Shown piece after piece: positions 21,139 through 31,974 of a stretch of 64,000 nucleotides of DNA (positions within the stretch are counted from its first letter, which is position 1; every line of letters starts with the position of its first letter). The translations under genes and the position numbers were made by a program. Below the pieces are notes generated by a model. That model saw only the letters and a program-made list of their open reading frames with translations, ran no database searches and was not told the origin of the DNA. The stretch is from NCBI GenBank assembly GCA_018136815.1, contig CM030931.1:2149398-2213397 (forward strand), read 5' to 3'. The DNA is from Isochrysis galbana. Its lineage: Eukaryota > Haptophyta > Isochrysidales > Isochrysidaceae.

Positions 21139-21790
21139 TAAACCTTTTAATAGTCTCACCGCACACGTGGCCGTGGACCCTCTACTTTCTACTCACGTAG
21201 GAAACTTTCTACACCCCCACTCCCCCGGCCCTTCTCCCCCCGCCATAAGGCGACTCCCCCCGTGCACTACTAGGGGGATAGGGGTGAAGGGCTTAGATAT
21301 GGTCCGGTGACCCGCGCCCCCCCCCCGGTGATCATTCCCCCCCTTCCTCCTGTGTCTCCGAGTGGGCGGCGTCCTCAGCCCCGACTTATCCTGTAAACAG
21401 GTGCTGCGGGACTTACCTATTTTTCGGTGAGCGGAGCTCTCGCTCCGCCCACCCCCTTCTCCGCGCTCTCTCTCCCCTCTCCTGCGGCATGCGCGATGGC
21501 GCGCCTGCGGCAGGCCTTTAGCTGCCCTCTGGCGGCCCCTGGAGGCTCCTGGAGGCCAGCTCAGGGGGCAGGGGAGGCCAGGGCCCAGCCCTAGCCTCCC
21601 CTGCCTCTCCCTCGCTGGCGCTCCCGAGCCTCCGGGGCCGCCAATCTGCACCTGTCTGCCTGTCGACCAGGGGGGGAGGGGGGGTTGGAGCGATGGGCTG
21701 GCCACGAGGGGCCAGGACGAGCGAGACAGGCATGCCTGTCAGTGGGAGAGTGGGCCAGCAGGGCAGTTGCCTCCTGGCAAGCCATCAGAG
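21139..21790 (-). mobile_element. Hairpin-family non-autonomous element, copy b, 5'-truncated
   Basis: On the minus strand it matches copy c (31975-32731) from the GATGGCTTGCCAGGAGGC segment to the shared 3' tail ACTATTAAAAGGTTT. The head with the hairpin and ATG is missing at about 21790, as expected for a 5'-truncated retrotransposed copy. The long open frame it carries (21193-21705) is a repeat-encoded Arg/Pro/Gly-rich sequence, not a host gene. Confidence 0.75.
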
Positions 21791-21807
21791 GCGGCTTAGG
21801 CGAGAAG

Positions 21808-21970
21808 CGCTCAATCACCATCACCCACAGCATAGAAAAGCGTTCAATCACCATCACCCACAGCATAGAAAAGCGTTCAATCACCATCAGCCTACACGTG
21901 GAACGCGTTCAATCGCCATCACCCCCACCGCATGGAAAAACGTTCAATCACCATCAGCCTACAGACGTGT
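21808..21970 (+). repeat. 33-bp minisatellite, about five units
   Basis: Tandem units of about 33 bp starting GCGYTCAATCACCATCACCC. The first two are almost identical and the last three drift (GCGTTCAATCACCATCAGCC, then CAATCGCCATCACC). It abuts the truncated 5' edge of copy b. Confidence 0.9.
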
Positions 21971-22094
21971 AACGAAACTTGTTTTCTGCATTTACACGGT
22001 GCGCTCTGGTGTGGGCATACACCCATCCGATTTACAGGGGTGTGCGATCGGAGCGGCAGAACTCGAGCATCGACGGGGATGTATGCCGGTTGAA

Positions 22095-23144
22095 TCACAA
22101 GAGTGTGGTCCACAGACGAGGTTTGGGGGTTATCCAACCCGACCACCCTCGACATCGGCAATGGGTCACACTGATTGGGTGAAAAATGCTTGCAATCGAC
22201 CCATGTGCTCGATGCCATGACGGAAGTGGTGGCGGTTGGTGGTAGGGAGCTGTGGGCAGTGCGGCTGGCGGTGGCGGGATGGGCGCTGGGGAAAGCGGTG
22301 GCGAAGAGAGCGAGTGCGCGGGGTGGGAGGAGTGGAGCTGGAGGAGGCAGTGTGCGATGGCGGCGGTGAGTGAGGCCTCGGTCGGGGCGGTGGGATAGGA
22401 GGCGGGAAAGGATGGTGGTTGGGCATTGGCGTTGAGAGAGAGGATGGGCTGGTGTGGGTTGTAGAGTTGGAGTAGGGGTGAGGGAGGCGGGGCTGCGCCC
22501 GGGGGAAGGCGGTAGAGATCGGAGTTGATGAGTGGGGTGGTCCCGTACGGAGCGTAGGGAGAGGGATGGTAGGAGTGGTGTGGCTGGGGTGGATGAGCGG
22601 TGAGATGTTGTGGTTGTGTTGCTGGGATGGAGGAAGGGGGATGGGCAGGGGAGATGAAGGGTAGATTTGAGGAGGGCGGGGGCGGCGAGTGGAAGGGGTT
22701 GGGCGGGGAAACAGAGGGCACGGCGAGGTGTGGGAAGGGTGAGTAGAAGAGGGGCTGGGTTGGCGTGGCAGTGGGGGGAGCTGGGTGATGTGGCTGGTTG
22801 GAAATTGGGTGTGGATGTTGCTGGGTGGTGTGAGAAGGCATGGGCTGGTTGGACGCTGGCGGGTCAGGGGCGTCGGCGGTTGGGACGTGGGAGCGTGGTG
22901 CTGGATGGGAGGGCGTGGACTGCACGCCTCCGCTACCATGTGGGTGTGATGAGCAGTGAAGGGCTGTGGCTGATGTGTGTGTTGGTGTGGAGGGGCTGTG
23001 CATGATATTAACATGTGAGGTACAGAAGGAAGGGGGCGCAGGAGACGGAGGGGCGCGGACAGGGGAGGCACGCACGGACGAGGGTGAGACCGAGGGTTCG
23101 GCCTCGGGCGGCATGAGGACGGGTGGGACGAGCACGGGGAGCAC
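22095..23144 (-). CDS. Proline/serine-rich ORF, uncertain
   Basis: A 349-codon minus-strand frame, rich in Pro, Ser and His. Within it TEASLTAAIAHCLLQLHSS and a C-terminal WHRAHGSIASIFHP look less repetitive. An alternative frame (22166-23422) is equally open because the strand is strongly C-rich, so low complexity alone may keep both open. Nothing recognisable; it could be a retroelement gag-like ORF or non-coding. Confidence 0.3.
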   Translation of the reverse strand: MLPVLVPPVLMPPEAEPSVSPSSVRASPVRAPPSPAPPSFCTSHVNIMHSPSTPTHTSATALHCSSHPHGSGGVQSTPSHPAPRSHVPTADAPDPPASNQPMPSHTTQQHPHPISNQPHHPAPPTATPTQPLFYSPFPHLAVPSVSPPNPFHSPPPPSSNLPFISPAHPPSSIPATQPQHLTAHPPQPHHSYHPSPYAPYGTTPLINSDLYRLPPGAAPPPSPLLQLYNPHQPILSLNANAQPPSFPASYPTAPTEASLTAAIAHCLLQLHSSHPAHSLSSPPLSPAPIPPPPAALPTAPYHQPPPLPSWHRAHGSIASIFHPISVTHCRCRGWSGWITPKPRLWTTLL

Positions 23145-23558
23145 GGGCCGACAGGAAGGGGACGGGAGCGCTCGAGCGGTGGCGCTGATCGCTGGACGAA
23201 GGATACGGGGGAAGACACTCGCGGGAAAGGAACACGCGTCGGGGAAGGGGAACGCGGGAAAAGAGAGGGATGAAAGGAGGCCGGGAGAACAAGGGAAACA
23301 CTCGGGGAGGGGAAACGGGGAAGGGAGCGAGGAGGGGAGACTTCCGTGCGGGGGGGGGGAGACGAACCTAGATGGCGACGCGAGGAGGGGGCGTCGGAGC
23401 GTGACAGTAAGGGGGAAGTCACGCGGGAAAACCTAGACGGCGGGGGAAATGTACAAGAGGGAAGGAGTGACCCCCTTTACCCGCAACACCTTCAACCTTC
23501 AAGAAGAGGTAGTCATATCCCTAGTTACCCTAGCCACGCACACGTACGTACTAGTACT

Positions 23559-23640
23559 AGCTAATTGGACACAACTTTTCAGCCCCGGAATCCCGCCATG
23601 CCTGACGAGCCCAAGTGTTCGAGTGATATCGGGGGTGTAA
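23559..23640 (-). mobile_element. 3'-tail fragment of the copy-a element family
   Basis: The minus strand here matches 6871-6945 (GTATCACTCGGACACTTGG..., GGCATGGCGGGATTCCGGG, TGTCCAATTAGCTAGT) with a few substitutions. Only the 3' tail is present. Confidence 0.75.
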
Positions 23641-23958
23641 AGTAGTGGTTAAAAAGAGTGGGTGACCAGGCTATGTCTATCCAACGTACTGCCTCCCTAC
23701 TAATTCTTTGTCGCTTGCGTTCATCCACTGTTTGTGGGACAACGACGAGCGAGCCTCAACGGACGACACAACACGATGCGGGCATAATCATTCGGACTGC
23801 TACGTGGTACTTCACATATCGACACGTTTGCGTTTCCTAGAAGCCCTCCGACAGAGCCGGTCCATTACTTGGGGCAACTTGGAGAGTCGCCGTCTACCAC
23901 TCACCTCGATGGGGTGCAAACAGCAACTGTGGCGAGACGCATCCAGCACATCGTTTCT

Positions 23959-24816
23959 TCAGACGGGGCCAACATGGCGAGGTACGTCCACAGAAAGCAC
24001 AGGCGGTCGCTTCCGGACGTCTGGTGGCCGCTTGCTCATGATGTTAACGGGGAACAATTTGGGCTTGTGAGAGGCATAGCGACCAGAGATGGCCATACGA
24101 ACGACACTAGCGATTGTGCGAAAGTGCGGAGGGTGCGCCTCCAGAGGAATCGAGATCAGACTGCATTGACGGTTGAACGAGCGAGGGCGCACGAGGCTTG
24201 GGTGAGGACAGTCGACCTCATTCTCGTTGGTATCAGCTAATGCTAGAGGGACGGGTGGGCGTTGAGCCCAGCGTAATTCTGATGGCAGAGACTGCTGTCG
24301 GTAAAGTCTGACGGCATTAATGGATGATTTGGACATGGCTCCTGACCGCTTTTCGATCGGTGACGTGGGCGATCCGGGTCGGACTGTCCTGGAGCTAGTT
24401 CGCTTGCTGAAGAGCTGGTGCGCGCTTGCGTTGGCCAAAGTGGGGCTCGGGGGCAGGAGCGCAGAAGGCGCAGAGGTGACATCAATGGTGCGGAGGATCT
24501 TGGGTGGCGAATCGGTTGGATCCGACGGTAAGCCGGCCGGATCGACCGTCAACTCGCGCAGCTGGCGCCTTCGCTGAGGACAGAGGGGCGATGAGCCGAT
24601 TGGCGCTGCTCGTCGCTCGAGCGCAGGGAGCGGCAGCTTTGTGGGTACTGCGCGCTCTGCTTCGCGGAGCGAGCTGATCCTTGGCGTGGCGCAGAGGATT
24701 GTCGGGCCCTTCTCCATCGCGATTTCTTTCCGGCGGACTTGCGCTCGCTTGGGCGGGCTGGTGGTGTTGTGCGGGAGAGACGGCGAGGTTGCGCGCAAGA
24801 AGGCGAGGGGGTGCAA
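23959..24816 (-). CDS. Unknown 285-residue basic protein
   Basis: A minus-strand frame with even composition, rich in Pro, Ser, Arg and Leu. It includes HQLFSKRTSSRTVRPGSP, AMSKSSINAVRLYRQQSL and a C-terminal FPVNIMSKRPPDVRKRPPV. No domain, membrane span or signal peptide is visible. The start codon is uncertain: the assumed first codon lies at 24816 and an ATG codon occurs at Met34. Competing plus-strand frames at 23708-24240 are shorter and broken. It may be a real lineage-specific gene, but nothing outside the frame supports it. Confidence 0.4.
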   Translation of the reverse strand: MHPLAFLRATSPSLPHNTTSPPKRAQVRRKEIAMEKGPTILCATPRISSLREAERAVPTKLPLPALERRAAPIGSSPLCPQRRRQLRELTVDPAGLPSDPTDSPPKILRTIDVTSAPSALLPPSPTLANASAHQLFSKRTSSRTVRPGSPTSPIEKRSGAMSKSSINAVRLYRQQSLPSELRWAQRPPVPLALADTNENEVDCPHPSLVRPRSFNRQCSLISIPLEAHPPHFRTIASVVRMAISGRYASHKPKLFPVNIMSKRPPDVRKRPPVLSVDVPRHVGPV

Positions 24817-25262
24817 GCAAGGAGGTCGGGAGGCCTCGAAAAGGCGCCCGCTCCTTGCGGCCGTTGCCTCCCGCGCGCCCCCCCCGTCCCCCCGAGTCGT
24901 TAGTTGTGACGGGGCACTTTCTGAGAAAAGTATCTCCGTTCGCTCTCAGATCGATCCCATCTGAGGGGAGAAGGGCAGAAGGGAGGGGGGAAGAAGGGGA
25001 GGGGACGCGGGGCGCGGCGGGCGCCTGCGCCGCCTCGATGTGCAGACCCAGCGCGGCGGGGGAGGGGGGGAGAGGGGGAGAGGGGCGGGGGGAGAGCCTG
25101 GGCGTTAACCCCCCCCCCAAGAACTCCTCCGTCGGAGGTTGCACCCCTCCGCCCGCCCCCCCCCCCCCCGCCCTCTCTCTCCCTCTCCGTCTTCTCTCTC
25201 TCTCCTTTTCGTAAACTCCAAATGGTACTTTTACTCTCTCTCTGCGCCGAGGAGAGAGACTC
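24817..25262. other. Low-complexity flank, no gene
   Basis: G-rich plus-strand segments (about 24965-25110) and C/CT tracts (25140-25255). Overlapping open frames only reflect composition. Confidence 0.6.
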
Positions 25263-25447
25263 TGTTTGACCTTGGCGTGGTTTTGTTGTATAGGTGTGAG
25301 ATCTACTCCCAGTGAGAAGAGGGGGAGTAGGGGAACGTCGTCGGAGCACCGTTTGTTGTCTCGCGAGCGCGCTAACATCATGATGTTTCCAATGGTCTAC
25401 ACGATATTGCTATCACTCACTGGGCCCTCCTGGGTTAGGGCCAAACA
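25263..25447. mobile_element. 185-bp short-TIR repeat, copy A
   Basis: Bounded by TGTTTGACC at the left and GGCCAAACA at the right, an imperfect 9-bp inverted repeat. Nearly identical to 37316-37500 and, for its right 100 bp, to 27324-27423; sequence outside these bounds diverges at once. No TSD is obvious. Probably a MITE. Confidence 0.75.
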
Positions 25448-26519
25448 TGGTACCCCCGCCGAGAGGAGTTCGTGCCTTCTGCGCACGCGAACAGGTGCAC
25501 GCTCCCAAGACGTCTACACCCAACACAAGGTTGGATCAAGGACAGAAACCGAACAACCTTTATGTTGAAGGAGTTGTTTCAGCCACTGACCCCGCTCAAG
25601 GGAGCGGACATCGGGCCCCACGCTCTGCAAGGAGCCCGACGAGCACTGCCATCTTCGGCGCGCGGAAGCCGCGTCGAATTCTCGGAACCAGAGTTCCAAA
25701 CCATCCTGAAACATTCTCTGGTACACGGTGATGGAAACCAGGAATCTCTGCAATCATAGCGCACGTACGCATGGAAGTGCCGAAAGTTCCCCTCGCGGCT
25801 CCGTGGGTTGGTTGGGAGTTCGTACACCGTTTACACCGCTGAAGAAGGTCTTTGGATCGAATCTCACCTCTACCATAAGTACCCTTTTCTTTTGGTCAAT
25901 CTTTCAAAAGCTCTGATAGCCCGGTCACTCACTATGGGGGTGCGGAGGGCACCAGCAATTATGGGTAAATGAAAATGAAGGGCTAAATAAGCTCCCTATA
26001 GGTTCCGGTAGGATGGATCAGCAAAAAAAATTGGGGGTTCCCCGGCGAAATTTTCGAAAAATGCCGAATTTCAGGCCTTCGAAGACGGTGCGCGAAATAC
26101 AGCCGGGCCCCCCTCCGATATATTTTTAGTGAGGCCCTTCATGCGAGGCACAAACATGGAATGACGAGGAAAATTTTGACGCCAACTCACTGGGTCTACA
26201 AGCGGTGGTTCTTTGAACACTGGACCATAAGTCAAACTCATAATTTTGCACTTCAATGTGTACGAAAGTATCACAAAACTCAAGACGCTTACGTGAACCA
26301 CTAGTCACCGAGGGCTAGAGCGGCTAATTTGGCACCGCGACCGGGCGGACGGCATGGTCTTTTCTTTCATCCATTTCAACTAGGACAGCAGAAAACGTTA
26401 AATCAAGATATGCTGCTCTAGTGGCCGAGCCAATTGCCCTCTCCAGCCTCGCACATCTTGTCGAATATCGGCATTGGCGAAAAAACCGCCTAAACGGTAA
26501 CGTACCGAGATGCGTTCGA
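25448..26519. other. No confident gene
   Basis: Short frames on both strands, none with a recognisable domain. Moderately AT-rich at 25950-26300. Confidence 0.5.
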
Positions 26520-27016
26520 ACACCCAACTTCCCACCTCTACCGAGCGCGCTGCCGGCGCTTTCTCGGTCATCCACTACGATAGAATGCCCTACCAGGCAC
26601 CATATCCGAATATGCCGCCCGAGCAGCCACGCCAATCGCCGCCGCCGCCCGCGCGCATCGCGAAGTAGTCGGCCGTGCGTGGCGCCGACGACTACGCCAA
26701 CGTCACCCGGCCGAACGGGCCGAGTGCCCAACTTTCGACCGCTACCGGGCGCGCTGCCGGCGCTTTCTCGGTCATCCACTACGATAGAATGCCCTACCAG
26801 GCACCATATCCGAATATGCCGCCCGAGCAGTCACGCCAATCGCCGCCGCCGCCCGCGCGCCGCGCGCATCGCGAAATAGTCGGCCGTGCGTGGCGCCGAC
26901 GACTACGCCGACGTCACCCGGCCGAACGGGCCGAGTGCCCAACTTTCGACCGCTACCGGGCGCGCTGCCGGCGCTTCCTCGGTCATCCACTACGATAGAA
27001 TGCCCTACCAGGCACC
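26520..27016 (+). repeat. Three tandem copies of a ~204-211 bp unit
   Basis: The segment CTCGGTCATCCACTACGATAG recurs at offsets of 204 and 211 bp (near 26563, 26767 and 26978). The length difference is an extra CG-rich heptamer in the GCCCGCGCGC stretch. The unit is very GC-rich and carries no convincing gene. Confidence 0.9.
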
Positions 27017-27017
27017 A

Positions 27018-27190
27018 GCCTTGAGAGAGAGAGAGAGAGAGAGAGAGGCAGAGAGAGAGAGAGAGAGGCAGAGAGAGAGAGAGAGAGGCAGAGAGAGAGA
27101 GAGAGAGAGGCAGAGAGAGAAAGAGAGAAGCAGAGAGAGAAAGAGAGAGGCAGAGAGAGAGAGGGGGGGGGGCAGAGAGAAGAGAGGGAG
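27018..27190 (+). repeat. GA-rich microsatellite with CAGAGA register breaks
   Basis: (GA)n interrupted about every 20-24 bp by GGCAGA or AAGCAGA, directly after the 200-bp tandem repeat. Confidence 0.9.
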
Positions 27191-27323
27191 GTTATGCTAT
27201 TCAAATAAAAAAGGAATGATCGTAGAAATAATTTTAATCAATTAAATATAATATTTTTATGAAAATATACTTTTCAATTAATTATTCGGATAGTAAAAAA
27301 TCAAAAACGGAATGAGCTAATAT

Positions 27324-27423
27324 ACCGTTTGTTGTCTCGCGAGCGCGCTAACATCATGATGTTTCCAATGGTCTACACGATATTGCTATCACTCACTGGG
27401 CCCTCCTGGGTTAGGGCCAAACA
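27324..27423. mobile_element. 185-bp short-TIR repeat, copy B, left half missing
   Basis: Matches the right-hand 100 bp of copies A and C, ending in GGCCAAACA. The left part is replaced by AT-rich sequence. Confidence 0.75.
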
Positions 27424-27524
27424 GACTCCCTTCCCTCCTTTGCCGGGAAGTACATCTCTTTCTCTTTCTGATTCTATTTCTTTACTTGGACGCACATTCT
27501 CTCGCCGGCGGGCGGCACGATCGA

Positions 27525-27776
27525 ATGTCTATCGAATGGGGCGAATCAGGATTCAGGCTACTCTACTACTCTCTCATCGCACTCACATTACTGCCTTACG
27601 CCATCGCCCTTACAATACACCTTCACGCGCTCGATTTTCCTTCAAGAGAATGTGTGGGATTCTGTTTAGAAATAGAAGTGCGCGGACTTGGAATTAGAAA
27701 AAGAATAAGAAAATTTGGCAACTGCGCGGAATATGCTGGATGCTGGGAATGTGGGTATGTGGTATGTGGAGATTAA
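27525..27776 (+). CDS. Small membrane-anchored ORF, possible first exon
   Basis: 83 codons from ATG at 27525: a short N-terminus (MSIEWGESGF), one hydrophobic span (RLLYYSLIALTLLPYAIALT), a Cys-containing linker (SRECVGFCLE), a basic RKRIRKF segment and a Cys-rich end. The order of a span with L-P-Y, then Cys pairs, then a basic stretch recalls the N-terminus of Sec63/ERdj2-type ER proteins, but this is weak and no J-domain follows in the next kilobase. It could be a lone exon, a fragment or chance. Confidence 0.3.
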   Translation: MSIEWGESGFRLLYYSLIALTLLPYAIALTIHLHALDFPSRECVGFCLEIEVRGLGIRKRIRKFGNCAEYAGCWECGYVVCGD

Positions 27777-28804
27777 TAAAAATCTTCTTAAAAATCTCCG
27801 CTACGTGTACGTGTGCGGCTTGAGGCAGCATGCTAGTGACCCTCCCTACTACCCCACCTTAACCACCGTCAACTCCTTTCCCCTTCCCCAGTTCTCTCTT
27901 TAACGGAGATACTGGTTCCGGGGCGACCGCGCGCGCTGCTTCGGTCAGGAGTTGGAGAGAAGGGGGTGGGAGACTGTGGTTTCGTCTATCCGGTGGCATG
28001 GCTCGTATCATTCCTGTTCTCGCGAGCCCCTCGCATTAGTGCATCCGTGGTATTCTCCGGTCTGTAGTGTTGAGGTTCTAAAATGTGTGGTATGTGGAGA
28101 TAGAATATATCATGGGTGAATGAAGCTGCAGTGGAGGTGCAGCTCAGCTGCGCCGCTGCATGCACGTGTAGGTGAAAAATGTCGGAGCGAAGCTCGTTTG
28201 CCCTCTCTGTGGGAAAGAGTCGCGAAGGCGTAGGGCGGTCAAACAGATTTTTTTAATGCTAGGGGTAAGAAAAAGAAAATGACCTTCTCGGGGTTGAGAA
28301 AATTTGAGGATTTTTTCAGTAGAAAGTTCCCTATCTATACACCCAACAAGCACATATCCGGGGCCCATTAGGACCAAGACCCCCCCTTGGGCCCCCACAA
28401 CAAACGTAACCAAATACTAACAAAAGACGCTAAAGTCGCAAAGGGCCGAAAAGCTGAACTTCAAATCGAGACCGGGCGCGATGCGTGCCCGTTTACGACG
28501 ATCCATCCGGATAAGGGGCCCCGCCAGACACCAAATACAAATACACGGGCGGGCCTCTATCAGTGTCAGTGACAAAAAAACCCGGAACCTCACGTTGCAA
28601 TTCCTTTCTGGGCGGCCTCGCCCATGCCGCAATAGGCCATGCATCGGACGTGGGGTGTGGGCTCCACGGTCTACTGCTGTCACTTGTGGGGCGTGGGGAG
28701 AGCCGTCACCCGTCGTTAAAATTTGTTGGCGCAACAAGACCACAAGGAGTAGCCAGAGTGATGGTTTTGGAATTGGATCATTAAGTTCGCACGAAAACAT
28801 CACG
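27777..28804. other. No confident gene
   Basis: Frames on both strands at 28417-28858 overlap and have no recognisable domains; this is the 3' flank of the AAA+ gene. Confidence 0.5.
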
Positions 28805-30193
28805 CTATTCGCACCAGTGCTTCATCCGCTCAAATCTGATTGTGGGGATAGAGCCTGAATCAGCACGCGTGACACTTAAGCATATCTGTGATGTGTATGT
28901 AAGCGTCGTGATGTTTGGGAACCTCGTTCTGGTCGTGTGGCCCCCTCCCGATAGCAACGTACCGCCGTGCTCATCCGCAAGCATCAGGCGTGAGAAAGCC
29001 GGCTTCATCACCGAATGGTGGAAGTCTTGGATGACCCAGGCACCTTGTCGCCCACCATCAAGCGAATTGCGAGCGGCCGTTTCCGCAGCGTATTCTTCCA
29101 AGACGGCTAGCGAGCGTGGTCCGTGCCTCACGGACCCTATCCATTTGTGTGTCACGCTCCACGTGAGCCCCCAGACGTCGCGGCGTTTCATGTCCGCATC
29201 CAACCGCTTCTCTGCATTGTCGCACTGTCGTTGCAGATACTTCTTGACGGCATCAATGATTTCATCAGCACACAACTCGCGGAATGGAACAATGGGCAGG
29301 TCATCCCACCAATCTGGTGTCAACTGCTTGCGCGATTTCCAAAACTCGATGGACTGGGTTTTCACAGTCCCCAACATCTGCTCAAACGTATCCCTCTCGA
29401 ATGCATTTGCGCCGCAACCACCAAGACTACTGCTCTGCGGAAGAACAAGGTCTGAGGTAAGGATGAATAGAGCGCCCGAAGCGGAGACTAGCTCGGGGTC
29501 GACTCTTTGAGTGCGATAGTGAGGCACAGTGTTGCCCCCCAGACCGCAAAGAAGCTTGCCTAGATGCGCGTAGGCCTCGGCATCGGCGAGGCGTCCGACG
29601 TCGTCGAGAATGATTACAGCCTTTGGCTCACGCTTGAGCAGCTCAGCTGCAGCGAATTCAAATGCTTCAACCTCTCTCAAGTCAGATCCTCGCGAAAATT
29701 TGTGCTGGAAGACGCCACACTGACCGGGAAAGAGCTTTGGCGACTGAAATGTTTCAAACGAAGGCAGTACTGCGTCGCTCGTTGCGAGGTACGACATCCC
29801 TAGGGCAAAGACAGAGCCGGCAGCACCAGCAGCAATTGGTCCACCAAGCGCTGCAACTGCAGTGACCGACTTCGCCGCACTCAAGCCGCCCAAGCTAAGC
29901 GAGCCCATCAATGCGAGTCTCCTCTCTTTCAACCACGAGTACATCTCATCCTCCCACTCCTCAAATGCCGAGCTGGCGATGATCTCGGCAAGAAAGGTCT
30001 TGCCCGAGCCCGAGGGTCCAGTGAAGTGCAGCACCCAGTCCTTGCACGTGGTGCGGGGCGTCAAGCCGATGTACGAATCGAGCGCGCTGCGCACGTAGTC
30101 CCATGCTTGCTGCTGACCAACGTAATCCCGCCTCGCCCGCACCTCGAAGTGGCGGCGTACCTCCTCGCCGACAACCGCGTTGCGGCAAGACAT
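28805..30193 (-). CDS. AAA+ ATPase, torsin/Clp-like, with a hydrophobic insert
   Basis: About 462 residues. An in-frame codon at 30202 is GTG, so the first ATG at 30193 (MSCRNAVVGEEV) is chosen. VGQQQAW is a typical lead-in of Clp/torsin-type modules. Walker A is GPSGSGKT (about 59-66), Walker B AVIILDD (192-198) and sensor 1 LFILTSDL (about 244-251). IVPFRELCADEIIDAV is the post-sensor segment seen in ClpB and torsin proteins. Between Walker A and B lies an unusual 50-residue insert with a membrane-like stretch (GGPIAAGAAGSVFALGMSYL, about 117-136), which could tether the ATPase to or in a membrane. Torsins act in the ER or nuclear-envelope lumen, but no signal peptide is visible here. The protein looks complete and in one exon. 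Confidence 0.75.
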   Translation of the reverse strand: MSCRNAVVGEEVRRHFEVRARRDYVGQQQAWDYVRSALDSYIGLTPRTTCKDWVLHFTGPSGSGKTFLAEIIASSAFEEWEDEMYSWLKERRLALMGSLSLGGLSAAKSVTAVAALGGPIAAGAAGSVFALGMSYLATSDAVLPSFETFQSPKLFPGQCGVFQHKFSRGSDLREVEAFEFAAAELLKREPKAVIILDDVGRLADAEAYAHLGKLLCGLGGNTVPHYRTQRVDPELVSASGALFILTSDLVLPQSSSLGGCGANAFERDTFEQMLGTVKTQSIEFWKSRKQLTPDWWDDLPIVPFRELCADEIIDAVKKYLQRQCDNAEKRLDADMKRRDVWGLTWSVTHKWIGSVRHGPRSLAVLEEYAAETAARNSLDGGRQGAWVIQDFHHSVMKPAFSRLMLADEHGGTLLSGGGHTTRTRFPNITTLTYTSQICLSVTRADSGSIPTIRFERMKHWCE

Positions 30194-30913
30194 TCGGCGC
30201 ACCGGACAACGACGACGCGGCGCGCGACCACCCTCGCGCCCACCACCTCTCCTGCGAAATCTTCTCCCAGCACCACATCTCCAAAATAGAGAAGAGGAAA
30301 GCTTTCTTGTTCTATGCTTATGCCTTCTCTTCTGTCTTCCAACAGAGTTTTCTTATGTGAGAATAACTGTCTGACTGAGTTTTGTAGTAGAGTGCAGCTC
30401 GTAGTCCTGTGGGGATTTAATTGCGTCCTCATGTGTGTCTCGATCCTTCGCCGTCGCTACAGTAAGGGTGCACCATTAAGAAACCACCCCATTAAGGAAA
30501 GTATAGAAGCAAATTGGCTGTCCATGAGCTAAGAAAGCTCTATGGTCTATGGCTAGGGCGGTCAAACACTGATTTATAACTACTAACATGTGTGTCGCAT
30601 TCGCGAATCGACACTCGTTAGGCTTCTCTTCGTCGTTCGGCATTTATCGTTATAATTCTCTGCTTTCTCTCGTTCTCGGTCAAAAGCTTCGCTTGGATGC
30701 ATGGGATCGTGGGTTGTGGAGCGCCCTCTCTCTTTCTCTCGAAAGGGAAGGGAAGTTTCCCTACCTTTCTTCCTCCCAGGCGCCTCGCAAATAGGTTTAA
30801 TTTGCTATCTCCCCTGCGTTTCTTTATCTGCTTCAGGGGGCAATTAGGTTTAATTTGCGACCTCTTCGTATCTCTCCCTGAGGCACATCGCGCCATGTGA
30901 TTTTTTTGTCATC
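30194..30913. other. Intergenic
   Basis: 5' flank of the AAA+ gene. AGGTTTAATTTGC occurs twice (about 30794 and 30847). No gene recognised. Confidence 0.5.
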
Positions 30914-31081
30914 CATATATGCTTGTTTTCTTTTTAGGTAGCCACACTAATATTAGTATTAGGAAGATGAGTACAAAGCTAATCACGCTCCCCCCCCCCC
31001 CCCGCCCCTCTCAACACGCGGTAACAGCTACGCGGGCTGAGTTTTCATGTTTTCATCTTCTTCGTCTTTTTCTCACATAGT
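30914..31081 (-). repeat. 3'-end copy of the duplicated 46/54-kb ORF family
   Basis: Matches 54208-54340 over about 130-165 bp, including TGCTTGTTTTCTTTTT, GTAGCCACACTA and CTACGCGGGCTGAGTTTTC. At 54.3 kb this segment is the end of a minus-strand frame (stop at 54302) and its 3' flank, so here only the 3' end of that gene family remains. Confidence 0.75.
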
Positions 31082-31429
31082 CGAACGAAGCCAGCGAGCA
31101 GGAGCACGAGAGGAGAGGACGGAGGACCGTACGGATGCGCGCCGAGTCACCACCATCGTGAGGAAGACGAGGGCGAGGAGAAAGCTGGAGGGTGAGCGAG
31201 GAGGGAGGAGGGAGACAGGCAGTAGGAGCCTTCTCTCTCTGGTAGGTCGATGAGAGGGGGAGGGGGAGAGGGGGGAGGGGACCGGGGGGGGGGAGAGGAG
31301 AGAGAGACCAAAAGACCAGACCAGCTGTTTACGTTAATGTCCTCGTCATATACTGTAATAATCCAACGGTCCCAGGGGGGTGCCCCAGGTTCCCGCCCGT
31401 CCTCCGCGCCCAGAGTTCCCCCGCGGAAA

Positions 31430-31957
31430 GAGTGAACGCACGGCGTGCACCTTCCTGGAAGTTGCTATGCGCACGCACGGCGCCCCCGCGGGGGGGCCGA
31501 TGCACATCGCGCCGTGCCCACGCACGGCGTGCACAATGTGATTGCAAGTCATCACACGTGCTGCGTAAAGAAACATCTCTTATATGGCTAGTTTACGTAG
31601 TTGTGGGCCTTATGGGGTACGCAGATGGAAAAAGTTGACATGCGCACGCACGGCGTCTCCGCGGGGGGACCGATGCACATCGCGCCGTGCCCATGCACGG
31701 CGTGCACCGATGTGATTGCAAGTCATCACAGGTGCTCCGTGCGAAATATCTCTTAAACTGCATGTTTATGTAGTTGTCGATCGTAGAGGAAACGCAGAGG
31801 AAAAGCGTTGACACGGCGTCCCCCTCGGGGGAACATGCACCGCGGGGGAAAGCAGAGAAAAAAGTCTTCATTTAATTTTAAAATATTGCTCTATATACAA
31901 CTGTGGACATTTGATCGCTCAATTCGACTGATGTCCCACAATTGACGGAACGACACC
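31430..31957. repeat. Satellite-like array with conserved terminus, locus 1
   Basis: Two ~180-bp monomers (about 31455-31635 and 31636-31810). Each contains the hairpin CGCCGTGC-CCAY-GCACGGCG, a GTGATTGCAAGTCATCACA palindrome and AACATCTCTTA. The array ends with a ~75-bp segment, ACAACTGTGGACATTTGATC through GACGGAACGACACC, shared with the loci at 47.3 and 55.8-56.3 kb. Confidence 0.8.
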
Positions 31958-31974
31958 TCTATACATCCTAGCAT

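Noticed and set aside
28842-29510. 222-codon plus-strand frame over the AAA+ gene
   Set aside because: Antisense shadow of a frame with intact Walker A, B and sensor motifs.
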